Assembly: GCA_030340625.1 (NCBI GenBank)
Contig: JAOPHQ010005745.1
Location: 1-64,000 of the forward strand
DNA: 64,000 bases
Source: Merluccius polli
Taxonomy: Eukaryota; Chordata; Actinopteri; Gadiformes; Merlucciidae
Direction: 5' to 3'
Part shown: positions 32,510-43,805 of the stretch, one piece after another
Position numbering within the stretch: the stretch's first letter is position 1
How the letters are laid out: every line of letters begins with the position of its first letter
The notes under the pieces: model-generated
The model's database searches: none
The model's input: the letters and a program-made list of their open reading frames with translations, nothing else
Told to the model about the DNA's origin: nothing
Program-made: the position numbers and the translations under genes

Positions 32510-34122
32510 TTTCTACTAGATTGGCTGTAGTTGAGGTTAAAGGGCATAGCACCTTAAAGGCAGAAGGTAATTATTTAGCTAACTTAAGTCTCAAACGAGG
32601 AATTGGAAAATCATAATCAGACATTGATAGTGCATGGCACGGTGCTCATGGACATTTTGTTGCACCTACCTGGCCGTTACAAGGCTCATTAAAGATGCGC
32701 ATGGTTTTCACCATGGCGCAAGGGGGGTGGTAATGAAGGGAATCAGTAAACAAGGTTTAAAATCAGAAACCAAGGGTTAAAATCAGAAAACAAGATTGTT
32801 GGTCACCATACTTGCAAACAATGATTGATAATTAGCTCTATGATGGTGAAGCATGTGCAGAAAACAACGAAAGAAAAACAATCCTACTTGGCAATAAACT
32901 TGATTCAAATTCGAAATTCAGGTCTTAGACTATGTTGATATGATCACAAGTGTATATGGTAAAAGGTACATGCTAGTAGTCAATGACAGATTCAGCAATT
33001 GGGTAGAAACAGCCCCAATAAAAGATCAAAGTGTGACTATTGTAATCAAGTTTTTATCTAGAAAAGCCATGCCAAGGTGTGAAATTCAATTAGAAAATAG
33101 ATCAGACAATAGATCAGCTTTCATTCGGAAAACTGTGAAAAGTGTGGTGCAGCAGTCACACATCAAACAGCGATTAGGTTATGTCTACCATCCTCAGTCT
33201 CAAGGCAAGGTCGAAAGGATGAATCAGACACTGAAGGGAAAGATTGGTGAAATATGTGCACGCAGTAAACTCAGCTAGAAGCCCTTCCACTAGCTTTAAT
33301 GTCAACAAGGAGTTCAGTGAACTCAAGCCATACTATGATCAACTAACGGCACTGGTTGCAGCCTTAACAGGTGGCAGTAATCCAAGGAGGTGCAGAGCAG
33401 GCACCGGCCCGAAAGACACCGAGTGGGTGTTGCTAAAGGTCATCAAGAGGAGGGGGTCAGAGCAAAGGTGACACTTGGTATCATTAGTCACTATGCGGAG
33501 CATCCGACCCACCGGCAAGGACCCGGGGAGACGTAAAAGGGAGTGTAAGAGAGCAGCCTTAGACTAACAGGAAGAAGAGTGATACATTTTTACTTTATTA
33601 GCTTTGCTAACACACAAGTGTAGAGTCAAAGGAAAGAAGGCATACGTTGTACTTACAAGTACTTACGTTGGGGATGTTACCACCCACCTACAGGGATAGG
33701 AAAAGGACTCCACTAAAGAAAGTTGCTATTTAGCGTATTTACATTTTTCGTATATAATAATTTTATCTTGGTAGTATTATAATCATAAATAATGATGTGC
33801 CGTCCAGAAAACAAGATGGGGTGGCTTGGGGTAGTTGTATGTTTTGCTTTGATTGTTATAGCCCCTACAGTTGTGTGGAAACAATTCCATGACAGAGGAT
33901 CTGCCACGATCAGAGCTTCCAGGGAACCTGACATGTTGGGAACAGACCCGGGGAGAAACAGAGTTCCAGAGCTAGAGAACCACCAAGGGGGGTGGAGCCA
34001 GGTGACCAGTTGTACCTGAGGTGTGAAGGACCATACAAGGTCACCAATGCGACACCAACCATCACCAAGGTGGAAGGGAGTTCCACCTGGTACCACCTCA
34101 ACCACTGCACCAAAGCCGCTTA
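32510..34122 (+). pseudogene. pol: ERV-2 pol fragments: RNase H end and integrase
   Basis: Near 32518 LAVVEVKGHS and EGNYLAN match the end of retroviral RNase H. From about 32930 an integrase core follows: YMLVVNDRFSNWVE (first catalytic region, with the Asp kept in VND), then SDNRSAF and, 35 residues after that Asp, the Glu in GKVERMNQ. Frame changes follow, then EWVLLKVIKR (about 33420) and a signal-peptide-like stretch at 33793-33880. At 34000-34122 the C-terminal integrase motif appears (CEGPYKV, then STWYHLNHC and a TAA stop). The order of the last pieces suggests deletions. The family is similar to ERV-1 but not the same. Confidence 0.75.
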
Positions 34123-34289
34123 ACCAAAGACGAGGGAGGACCACAAGGAGGAGCTGGGTGCAGGTGTACCCAGCATAGAACAACCATCCCAGGCACAGAC
34201 CCAGCCCAGCCTTGGGGCAGCAGCCTCATGACAAGCGGAGGCTGCAACGACAACCATCCAGATGGAAGGTTGGACCCACCTGGGTCTAA

Positions 34290-34480
34290 CCTGGTCCTGA
34301 GGAGGCTCACATGTGATCGTGCTAGTAACCTCTCCATGTGAGCCGGACCCTGGATCCACGTCTTTGGAGGAGTGCTGGGTCGAACCCGGTCTTGAGGAGG
34401 CTCACATGTGATCGTGCTAGTAACCTCTCCATGTGAGCCTGACCCCGAAACTACGTCTTTGGAGGAGTGCAGGACCTGAA
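34290..34480. repeat. Doubled 95-bp unit with a 10-bp inverted repeat
   Basis: Each unit has GGCTCACATG and, 21 bases later, its complement CATGTGAGCC (34304-34313 with 34335-34344; 34399-34408 with 34430-34439), followed by an ACGTCTTTGGAGGAGTGC segment. It lies after the end of ERV-2 pol, in the region expected for env or an RNA element. Confidence 0.85.
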
Positions 34481-34830
34481 GATAGCGACGATGAACAGAA
34501 ACAACAATGAATGCCCAAAACCCCCCACATGCTTGCAGCCCACCAATACATGAAGATCATTTCAATCATTCGAGATACATCCATACCCGGAAGGAGTTTT
34601 GAAGTTTAAATTTGTTGATTTATATTGTGTGATTTTTTGTTTGATTTAATATTGCGTGAATTTTAATTTGATATGCATGAATTGAAGGGATCGACACTTT
34701 AAAAGTATTTCGCATTTGGTAATCTTTTTATCCTAACATACTTACAGGTTGAGAGTCCTGAAGAACTTAACAGGTTGAGTCTCATATGATTCTCCAGGGA
34801 GAGGGGAAAATTATACTAAATTGATAGTTT

Positions 34831-35112
34831 TTTGGGACTTTGTAAGTCCCAAAGGGGTGATATTGGGAGACATTTATGAATTTATCCTTACATTTAATGA
34901 TAAAACATAATTATGGTCTTGTCATTATGCTATAAATCTAATAAGTGTGGAGAAATACAGAGAACCACAAATTTTATATTTTTAAGGAGTAGCAGAATTT
35001 CCAAATTTGATATTTTATGGGCTCAGTTTTTTCTGAGCCCAAGAGAAGGAGGAGTACAATTTTTTCCAAATGTTCATATGTGGTCTCAGTTTAGATGAGA
35101 CCAAGAGAAGGA
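34831..35112 (+). other. Three hairpin plus purine-tract modules before the ERV-2 3' LTR
   Basis: Hairpins at 34831-34853 (10-bp stem, loop TGT), 35018-35041 (9-bp stem, loop T6) and 35081-35103 (8-bp stem, 7-base loop) are each directly followed by a purine tract (AAAGGGG, AAGAGAAGGAGGAG, AAGAGAAGGA). One of the tracts is probably the polypurine tract that primes plus-strand DNA. Confidence 0.7.
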
Positions 35113-35700
35113 TTAAAGGTATGGTTATATTTTATATCTACCATATGACCAATAACTAGGGTCACACTAACATCGGTCACACATGCCTGTCTGCAGACGA
35201 AGGATAGAGTCATGAGCTATGAGCAGAGGCATGTAAGCATGGGGGGAGCTCCTCAGGATCGGAATGACTGCGTTGTTGGTTACATGTGTGGAGTAGATAG
35301 TGAGGTCAGATGATGGCGAAAAACAGGCAGGATTGTCGCTGTACATGTAAAGAATATTTTAGAGAATACCCGGAGGCGACAGTCTGGCGCTGGGCCAGAC
35401 ACCACAAGGACGAGAGGGGAAGACGTCAACAGCCAGCCCTTTATGACGTTTTCACTGTTTGTGTATATAACTTCCTGGGTCAGGGATAGGTGGTGCTCAG
35501 ACTTCGTGAACTGACACACACACACTTTGTTGTTCGGTCAGGGAAACGTAGTTGGACCCAGATATATCTGTAAAACTCTGCACATTATACTGGTGTTAAC
35601 AATAAAACTGATTATTTCTTAAAGCTAAACAACTTCTTCTATCGCTTCATTAAAGAACACGCGTGAGTAAGAGTTTCAAGAGAAACTGCTTCTCACAACA

Positions 35701-36195
35701 CTGTAAAGATCTATAAAAAAACCTTTTTTTATTGTCTTATTTCCACATGTATTTATTCTTTTATTTGGCAATTTGAATGGTCCATACATTAACAATGACA
35801 TGCTGGAAGAAATGAAAAAATATTTCTTGTTAGTTTACACTCGTCAGTGTAACATTTCTTGCTGACTGGAATCTCTGGAAGGTTGATTGTCATGTCCGCC
35901 ACTGTTCCCTCTGCTGCCTCCTATCGGCAGTCAGGATTTTCCTGTCTGTCTGTGTCCCTTGTCTGTCTGTGTTCTATGTTCTGTGTTGTATGTTGTGGGC
36001 GTGTCTCCAGGCTCCTGCTCCTCTCTGGTCTTGGCACCCACCTCATTCTCCTCTGGCTTCACACACCTGCATCAGCTTATTAGCACCAAGCAGTATATCA
36101 ACCACGGTTTTCCACCCACTCATGGCCCGATCATTGCTAAGCTTTTGCGCATTCATTGTTGGATTGCTTCCCCGGTTTTGACCCTGCCTGTCCCT
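35701..36195. other. No gene recognised
   Basis: A short stretch with CTGTCTGTGT-type simple sequence. It forms the left flank of the hAT element. Confidence 0.4.
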
Positions 36196-39054
36196 TAGTG
36201 ATGGGCAAATGAAGTTTTGGTGAAACACTGAACCACTTAGGTACATTGTTTCAAAAATAGGTTAATTACTTGAAGCTTCAGTAACAGTGACCTCTCCTGG
36301 TGAAAAGCCAAGGCTGCAACTAAATTGGCCCAGCTAGACAGTGGCAGGAGGCTTTAAGACAGTGACAATCTAGTGTGAACACACCAAATCACCAACCCCC
36401 CCCCCCCCCCACACACACACACACACACACCCCATATACAAAGATTGTGATATTATTTTTACAAATAAAGACTAATTCATTTTTGTATTGTGTAATTGGG
36501 GAGAGTGTGCTTGGGGAAAGGATGTGCTTGAACGTGGGAATTAGGGTGTGCTGGGAAAATATGGCACAAGTTGGGTGCTTGTTTAACCAGGAGTTATGTT
36601 GGATAGGGAACACTCAAAGGTTGTGATTTAAAAACATTATTTTTTCTACACTTTTTGGACTGAGCCTGTTTCTTTTTTTGCTCACTATTTCTCCACATTT
36701 GGCGAACACTCGTTTGGAAGGCACTGATGAGGCAGGCGTGCATAAAAATTGTTGCGCCAGTATAAAAAGATGAGGGTACACATTTTTATGATTGGCCCAG
36801 TACACTAGTGGCTCCTCAGATCTTTCCAGTGGTGGATCATTCATGTACCGCTGGACCTCCACTGTAGCATCCACTGTGGCATTTCTGGCCATTCTTGCCT
36901 CAGAGGCATCTCTGTCCAGTGTTTCCCAAAGGTTAATATCTGAAATAGAAACATGACAGCAATCAGTACTAGAAGGTTTCATTTTTTTGTATCCCTTTTT
37001 ACTTTTCACAACATTACCTGTAGTTGATGGAATTTCAACATTTGCTGGAGCTGGTTGAAATGATGTGGAGGTGGAGGGTTCTTACTAAGTGACAGGTGGT
37101 GTGTGTCTGATAAATAATTGTGAACACTGAAAAGTGAGCCGTTTAACTGCTGCTTGTGCATTTGATTGATTGTAGAAACCTATTGATTTGAATCTCGGAT
37201 CAAGCAGAGTGGAATGGGTCAGTGCGGTCTGATTCTTTTCTATGCTGTCAAATTTGTCCTGCATCATGATGATCATGTTCTCCCCCAGTTGTTTGGCTGT
37301 AGGGTGACTTGTTTTGCCCATGGAATCAAACAAGAAGAGCATTTTGATCATTGGGATGACCTTTGACCCCGAGACTCTCTTCTCCTCAGACAGTTCAGCC
37401 TGGTAAGCAATTTCAGACATGCAGTGATTGTGTCGTAGTCCTCAGAAGACAGAGGTCTCACATCGGTCCTGAGGGTTGCAAGAGCTGCCCCCACTGCTTG
37501 TCTCTCCTCAAAAAGGTGCTGAAGCATATGATACGTGCTGTTCCAACGGGTGTCTACCTCCTGGATCAGCTTGTGCACTGGACACTGCATCTGCTCCTGC
37601 ACTTCTCTCAGCTTCTCCTTAGCTGTGGTGCTGGTCTTGAAATATGTCACCACCTTCCGTGATCTAATATCTGTCATGCCAGGGGTTGCATCCAGGCTCT
37701 TTTTAACAACTAAATTCACAGAATGAGCAAAGCAAATGACATGGCGAACATTTAAATTTCGCACAGAGGCCACCATATTGGCTCCAGCATCTGTAACTAA
37801 GGAGGTGACTTTGCCCTCAATTCCCCATTCCTCCATGAGCGACCTCTTTGCAGCTGCGATGTTATCTGCAGTATGTGACATGGGGAAAGGCAGCACACCC
37901 AACGGAACTGTGGCCAGCTTTGCAGAGTCATCCACATAATGTCAGGTGACTGCTAGATGTTCTTCCATATTAATGGAGGTCCACATATCACAGGTCAGGC
38001 TAACAGCTTCCACACTCTGCATGACAGCTTTGGCCTTGGTCTTCTCCTCCTCATATTTCTGGACCACCATGTTCTTAAGAGCCTGCCTGGATGGCAGAGG
38101 GTAGGTAGGATCCAGCAAAGCCACAAAGTTCTTAAAACCCTTGTCGTCCACGATGGAAAAAGGTTGCAGGTCTTCTACAATCATGTTAAGAGCCTCATCC
38201 AACTCTTGCTTCCGGTCCACTAAAACATATAAATAAATAAAGACATTAAAAAAAAAAGATGTACAATTACAGGCCTAGTCATGGAATTAAATAATATATT
38301 GCAATAGAGTGTGTGTAATAATAAAACATATACCTTACCATGACTTGTGATCCCCTGATTTACAGCAGCTTTATGCTTTGCTGTGAGAGTGCCTATTCAT
38401 GGATGATGTGTTTCCATGGTACTTCAGTTCAGCAGAACATGCCAAACACCGCACCTGCAGAGATATTTTTATCATTATTTGTAAATAAAAAGCATTTAGT
38501 CTTCAAGATATAGCTAAATGACTGCACTTATGAGGTCTATAATTTAGATAGATGGATAGATATATTGTAGATAGATAGATAGATACTTTTTTTTTTTACC
38601 AGGATTAGCCTGCTGACAGTCTAATTTTCCTATAGCCTAAATATTTAATAGCCAGCACACCTTATCATTAGCGATCAGAATAAAGTGTTCCCACATGTCA
38701 GAACGACCTCTCTTCCTAGGTGCTTCCATAATGATGATGAATCAATACGAACGTGAGATAGGCTACTATGAACCAAACGCAATGTTATGCTGAAGTTTTT
38801 ATGCTTTGAAGGAGCTACAATTCAGACTCGAAACGAGGTGGTGCCAGTTGCTGTGGCGGCACCTGACTGGTCCGTGTGGCGCCGCGAAACACTCAGGTGA
38901 TTAATTCAGAGAAAGAAGCAGTTGCTGTTTCATGTGTAATATGTCACGTGATTTTTTCCATACGAAAGCAACCTTCGGAGCAGTGCTTTTATGATTGGTG
39001 TAGTTAATGGTATGAAGCACTTTCCGGCGCTTCTGTGTCAGACTGCCATCACTA
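36196..39054 (-). mobile_element. BED-finger hAT transposon
   Basis: The left end TAGTGATGGGCA and the right end TAGTGATGGCAG (reading inward) are imperfect inverted repeats. No 8-bp duplication is visible, so an end may have been altered. Inside is a transposase gene with introns on the minus strand. Simple repeats: a C run with (CA)n at 36397-36430 and (GATA)n at about 38547-38585. Confidence 0.75.
36614..38729 (-). pseudogene. ZBED/Ac-type hAT transposase gene with introns, broken
   Basis: Exon 1 (38661-38729) starts MEAPRKRGRSDMWEHF and ends at an AAG/GTGTGC donor. Exon 2 (38339-38454) follows a CTGCAG acceptor, gives the BED zinc finger (VRCLACSAELKYHGNTSSM, then His) and ends at CATG/GTAAGG; it holds a one-base frameshift. 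Exon 3 starts at 38219 after TTTTAG. It has the SLTCDMWTS block (about 37985), a TGA at about 37940, the SLVTDAGANM and HSVNLVVK region, VDTRWNSTY, another frame change near 37400 and LLDPRFKSIGF. The C-terminal dimerisation block is at 36614-36850 (QFLCTPASSVPSKRVF, GEIVSKKRNRLSP). The gene order is complete, but at least two frameshifts and a stop kill it. Confidence 0.88.
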
Positions 39055-39104
39055 GTTTATTCACCGACATTTAAATAAACATACAGGCATGAGGATGCAC
39101 TGTG

Positions 39105-39319
39105 TGCCCAATGTGACCAGTGACGTCATGTATAGCCGCATGGCGTCCTTCCACCGCTGGCTGTCCAGGTGGTGTCCAGCAAACCATGTGGGCTTCATTG
39201 ATAATTGGCAGCCTTTTTGGGGAAAACCTGGTTTGATTGGGAGAGACGGCATCCATCCCACGTTGGATGGAGCGGCTCTCTTATCCAGGAATATGATGCA
39301 GTTTATTTCTAAAACCTGA
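39105..39319 (+). pseudogene. L2-A copy 2 ORF1, last third only
   Basis: The fragment starts at the integration point and keeps the end of the esterase domain, including DGIHPTLDG, to the normal TGA. The nucleophile and GxND blocks are missing. Confidence 0.9.
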
Positions 39320-39415
39320 CAGTCCAGAGTTGGGACCAGGAAGCAGAGTTGCTGTTTAACACACTTCTCTGCGCTTCCTCTAGTACAGTCCCCCACCCAC
39401 CACCCCATAGAGACT

Positions 39416-42409
39416 GTGTCTGTCCCCCGACCGCCTACATTATGTAAAGAAATAAAAACAAGAGGCGTTAACCATGAAAACCTAATAAAAATTAAAACCA
39501 ACTCCTCAGTAGCACAAAATAAAAGAATTAAATGTGGACTGTTAAATATCAGGTCTCTGTCATCCAAAGCTGTTCTAGTGAATGAATTAATATCAGATTA
39601 TGATATTGATTTGCTTTGTCTTACTGAGACCTGGTTGTCCCATGAGGATTATGTTAGCCTAAATGAATCCACCCCCCCCAGTCATATTAATACTCACATT
39701 CCCCGAGGCGCAGGCCGAGGAGGTGGAGTAGCAGCTATATATGACTCGGGGGTTTTAATGGACCCTAAACCAAAACTAAATTATAATTCATTTGAAAGCA
39801 TTATTTTTAGTCTTTCTCACCCAAACTGGAAAACACTGGAGCCAGTCCTATTTGTTATAGTGTACCGCGCTCCTGGACCGTACTCTGATTTTATATCTGA
39901 ATTCTCAGAGTTTCTATCAAGTTTAGTTCTTAAATCAGATAAAGTAATTATTGTAGGTGATTTTAATGTCCATGTGGATGTTACAAATGACAGCCTTAGT
40001 AACGCATTTACCTCATTAATAGACTCAATCGGCTTCTGTCAGAGTGTAAATAAACCAACCCATTGTTTTAATCACACTCTTGACCTTGTTCTATCATATG
40101 GCATGGATATTGAACATTTAATAGTTTTTCCACATAATCCTCTCCTATCTGATCATTATTTAATAACTTTTGAATTTCTATTATTTGACTATAAGCCATT
40201 AAGCAAAACTTCCTACAGCAGATGTCTATCTGACAGTGCTGTAGCTAAATTTAAGGAGGAGATTGCATCAGTGTTTAATTCAATGCCATATCTGAATATA
40301 ACGGAGTCCTATATTAACTTTAGTCACTCCCAAATTGATAATCTTGTTAATAGTGCTGCAGGCTCTCTACAATCAACATTAGATTCTATCGCTCCTAGAA
40401 AACAGAAAATAATAAAACACAGGAAACTAGCACCGTGGTACAACCAACAAACTCGTCAATTAAAACAAGAAACAAGGAAATCAGAAAGGAAATGGCGCGC
40501 TTCCAATTTATTAGAAAATCGCTTAATATGGCAAAATAATCTTAAAAATTATAGAAAGGCCCTCCGTAATGCCAGAGGAGCCTTTTACTCGGCACTAATA
40601 GAAGAAAATAAAAACAACCCCAGGTTCCTCTTCAGCACTGTAGCCAGGCTGACAGAGAGTCACAGCTCTATTGAGCCATGTATCCCTATCAACTTAAGTA
40701 GCAATGACTTCATGAACTTCTTTTATAATAAAATTATTACTATTAGAGAGAAAATTAGTCACCAAATGCCCTCAATAGGTATCGCAGGCTCTCCAACATC
40801 AGACACTTTGACTGGTGCAAACTTAGATGTGTATTTGGAGTGTTTCTCTGCTGTCAGTCTTCATCAGTTAACTTCTATAATTTCTTCATCGAAGTCATCA
40901 ACCTGTCTGTTAGACCCCATCCCAACTAGGCTGCTTAAAGAAATTGTACCCTTAATTGGCACTTCTTTACTGGAAATGATTAATCTTTCTTTATTATCAG
41001 GATATGTACCACAGTCCTTTAAAGTAGCTGTAATTAAACCCCTTCTTAAAAAGCCCACTCTTGACCCTGGGGTTTTAGCCAACTATAGACCGATTTCTAA
41101 TCTCCCCTTTCTGTCTAAAATTCTGGAGAAAGTAGTCGCCAAACAATTGTGTGACTTTCTACACAACAATAGTTTATTCGAGGATTTCCAGTCAGGATTT
41201 AGAGTTCATCATAGCACAGAGACAGCTCTGGTTAAAGTTAATAATGACCTTTTGATTGCTTCTGACAATGGACTTGTCTCTGTACTTGTATTATTAGATC
41301 TTAGTGCTGCCTTTGACACCATTGATCATAGTATTCTTTTACAGAGACTCGAGCATGAAATTGGCATCAAAGGAACCGCACTAAGCTGGTTTATGTCATA
41401 TCTATCAGATCGTTCACAGTTTGTACACGTGAATGATGAATCTTCAATAAATACTACAGTTAGTCATGGAGTTCCACAAGGTTCTGTACTTGGACCAATA
41501 CTATTTACTTTATATATGCTCCCTTTAGGCGATATTATTAGAAAGCACTCCATTAACTTTCATTGTTATGCAGATGATACGCAGTTATATCTATCGATCA
41601 AACCCGATGAAATTAATCAATTATCTAAATTACAAACATGTCTTAAAGACATAAAATCCTGGATGAGCTGCAATTTTCTGATGTTAAACTCAGAGAAAAC
41701 CGAAATTCTTGTACTTGGCCCCAAAAACCTTAGAGACTTAATGTCTACAGATATAGCTACTCTAGATGGCATTACATTGGCCTCTAGCACCACTGTCAGG
41801 AATCTTGGAGTTATCTTTGATCAGGATCTGTCATTTAATTCCCACATAAAGCAGACCTCTAGGACTGCCTTTTTTCATTTACGTAATATTACAAAAATCA
41901 GACGCATCCTATCAAAGACAGACGCAGAAAAACTAATCCATGCATTTGTTACCTCAAGGCTGGATTACTGCAACTCCTTATTATCAGGTTGTCCAAATAA
42001 ATCCATTAAGATGCTTCAATTAATTCAAAACGCTGCAGCGCGAGTACTGACAGGAACTAGGAAAAGAGATCACATCTCTCCTGTACTAGCTTCTCTGCAT
42101 TGGCTCCCTGTAAAATTTAGAATAGAATTTAAAATCCTCCTCCTCACCTATAAAGCTCTTCATGGGCAGGCCCCTTCATATCTCAAAGAGCTCATAGTAC
42201 CCTACTACCCCACTAGAACACTGCGTTCTCTGAATGCAGGGCTACTGGTGGTTCCAATAGTTTCTAAAAGTAGAACCGGAGCCAGAGCCTTCAGTTACCA
42301 AGCTCCTCTTCAGTGGAACCAGCTTCCAGTTGTGGTTCGGGAGGCAGACACCCTCTCCACATTTAAGAGTAGGCTTAAGACGTTCCTCTTTGATAAAGCT
42401 TATAGTTAG
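39416..42409 (+). CDS. L2-A ORF2: APE endonuclease and reverse transcriptase, intact
   Basis: The 997-codon frame is open. The endonuclease occupies about residues 40-250 (LLNIRSLSS, TETWL, GDFNVHVD, SDHYLITF). The reverse transcriptase is at about 500-780, with LLDLSAAFDTIDHSIL, HGVPQGSVLGP and YADD at about 718. A C-terminal domain with RLDYCNSLL and LHWLPVKFRI follows. The frame opens about 95 bases after the ORF1 stop and has no ATG before the endonuclease motifs (the first Met is in GVLMDPK), so 39416 (GTG) is only the frame limit; initiation may depend on ORF1 termination. It may code for an active enzyme, though the copy lacks its 5' end. Confidence 0.92.
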   Translation: MSVPRPPTLCKEIKTRGVNHENLIKIKTNSSVAQNKRIKCGLLNIRSLSSKAVLVNELISDYDIDLLCLTETWLSHEDYVSLNESTPPSHINTHIPRGAGRGGGVAAIYDSGVLMDPKPKLNYNSFESIIFSLSHPNWKTLEPVLFVIVYRAPGPYSDFISEFSEFLSSLVLKSDKVIIVGDFNVHVDVTNDSLSNAFTSLIDSIGFCQSVNKPTHCFNHTLDLVLSYGMDIEHLIVFPHNPLLSDHYLITFEFLLFDYKPLSKTSYSRCLSDSAVAKFKEEIASVFNSMPYLNITESYINFSHSQIDNLVNSAAGSLQSTLDSIAPRKQKIIKHRKLAPWYNQQTRQLKQETRKSERKWRASNLLENRLIWQNNLKNYRKALRNARGAFYSALIEENKNNPRFLFSTVARLTESHSSIEPCIPINLSSNDFMNFFYNKIITIREKISHQMPSIGIAGSPTSDTLTGANLDVYLECFSAVSLHQLTSIISSSKSSTCLLDPIPTRLLKEIVPLIGTSLLEMINLSLLSGYVPQSFKVAVIKPLLKKPTLDPGVLANYRPISNLPFLSKILEKVVAKQLCDFLHNNSLFEDFQSGFRVHHSTETALVKVNNDLLIASDNGLVSVLVLLDLSAAFDTIDHSILLQRLEHEIGIKGTALSWFMSYLSDRSQFVHVNDESSINTTVSHGVPQGSVLGPILFTLYMLPLGDIIRKHSINFHCYADDTQLYLSIKPDEINQLSKLQTCLKDIKSWMSCNFLMLNSEKTEILVLGPKNLRDLMSTDIATLDGITLASSTTVRNLGVIFDQDLSFNSHIKQTSRTAFFHLRNITKIRRILSKTDAEKLIHAFVTSRLDYCNSLLSGCPNKSIKMLQLIQNAAARVLTGTRKRDHISPVLASLHWLPVKFRIEFKILLLTYKALHGQAPSYLKELIVPYYPTRTLRSLNAGLLVVPIVSKSRTGARAFSYQAPLQWNQLPVVVREADTLSTFKSRLKTFLFDKAYS

Positions 42410-42494
42410 GGCTGGATCAGGTGAGTCCTGAACCATCCCTTAGTTATGCTGCTATAGGCCTAGACTATCGGGGGATTTCCCTTGGTGCACTGAG

Positions 42495-42840
<346 letters not shown>

Positions 42841-43100
42841 CAACTGGTCAAGGCAGATGACCACCCACCTAGAGCCGAAGGGTCTGTCCAAGGTTTCTGC
42901 CTTTTAACAGGCAGTTTTTCCTTGCCCCCGTGCCAAGTGCTTGCTCATGGTGGTACTGTTGGGTCTCTGTAAATGTTATTAGGAGTTTGGTCTAGACCTG
43001 CTCCATTTGAAAAGTGCCCTGAGATAACTTCTGTTATGAATTGGCGCTATACAAATAAAATTGAATTGAATTGAATTGAATTGAATTGAATTGAACTGTG

Positions 43101-43800
43101 GACCAGGAGCACAGTGGTCCTACCAGCAGCAGCAACTACAGCAACAACCCCTGTGTGGTGCAACTAGAAGCCTTAAATACCCTACTGATGCTACCAACCC
43201 TAGGGGATTCTGCCCCTCCCATTCCATAGCCACATAACAAACAATATATAAAACCTTAAAATACATTTGCACTCTACTATAATCTCAATTAAACTGTATC
43301 TTCTACCGGTTCTAAACTTTATCAAATAATCTATTAAACAGCTCCCATGAACTGATTTAGGTGCACTCCCCCCTACACCAATCAGCTCATGGTACGACCA
43401 TGAACCTTCAAATACTGCCGAGTTAACATGGGGACTCTTTTCGGCCGAACACCCTGGAGAGGAGACATAGGTGAGTGACTTGTACATACACATACACACA
43501 CAGTTAATTTATCATACTGCATAGTCACATCACATTTTATCAAGTACCTTTAGCTACCTCTTATCACTCTCACAAAGAACATTGTTCAGGCTACCAACTA
43601 ACAAAATGTTTCTTTTGCAGGCCTGGTCTCCGCTCATCCCCCGCTGCGGGCAACACAGGACCTGCACGCACAAACATTGTTGACACACATACACATTCAA
43701 TAAACCATGTCCTGTTCTGTTTGTGCCTCATTCTTAAATATGTTACTCATTGTGATATCAATAACCAAAAGTAGGTAATGAAGACTACCTTCATTACACT
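43101..43800. other. Unassigned sequence with splice-site-like signals
   Basis: 43466-43475 reads ATAG/GTGAGT and 43610-43620 reads TTTTGCAG, about 150 bases apart, and AATAAA follows at about 43701. Together they could be two short exons of a non-coding transcript or part of an unnamed repeat. No coding frame supports a gene. Confidence 0.25.
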
Positions 43801-43805
43801 CAAGA

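Larger units (their letters stand above)
29380..35700 (+). mobile_element. ERV-2: heavily decayed endogenous retrovirus
   Basis: An ~80-bp segment beginning TTAAAGGTATGGTTATATTT occurs at both ends (29382-29468 and 35113-35205), consistent with LTR remnants. Between them lie a gag-like Arg-rich fragment (about 30137-30392), RNase H and integrase pieces (32510-34122) and a 3' region with hairpins, purine tracts and an LTR-like end (about 34858-35700, TATATAACTTCC near 35466, AATAAAACTG near 35602, ending TCACAACA). The sequence after the shared 80 bp differs between the two ends, so the LTRs may be of different subtypes or rearranged. 31199-31208 has a TATAAAAGG that may mark another LTR piece. 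30480-32500 otherwise shows no coding I recognise; AT-rich triplet repeats are at 30840-30935. Confidence 0.6.

Noticed and set aside
33792..34019. A signal-peptide-bearing host or env protein at ERV-2
   Set aside because: The hydrophobic start is real, but the frame runs into integrase-end sequence in another frame; I treat it as retroviral debris.
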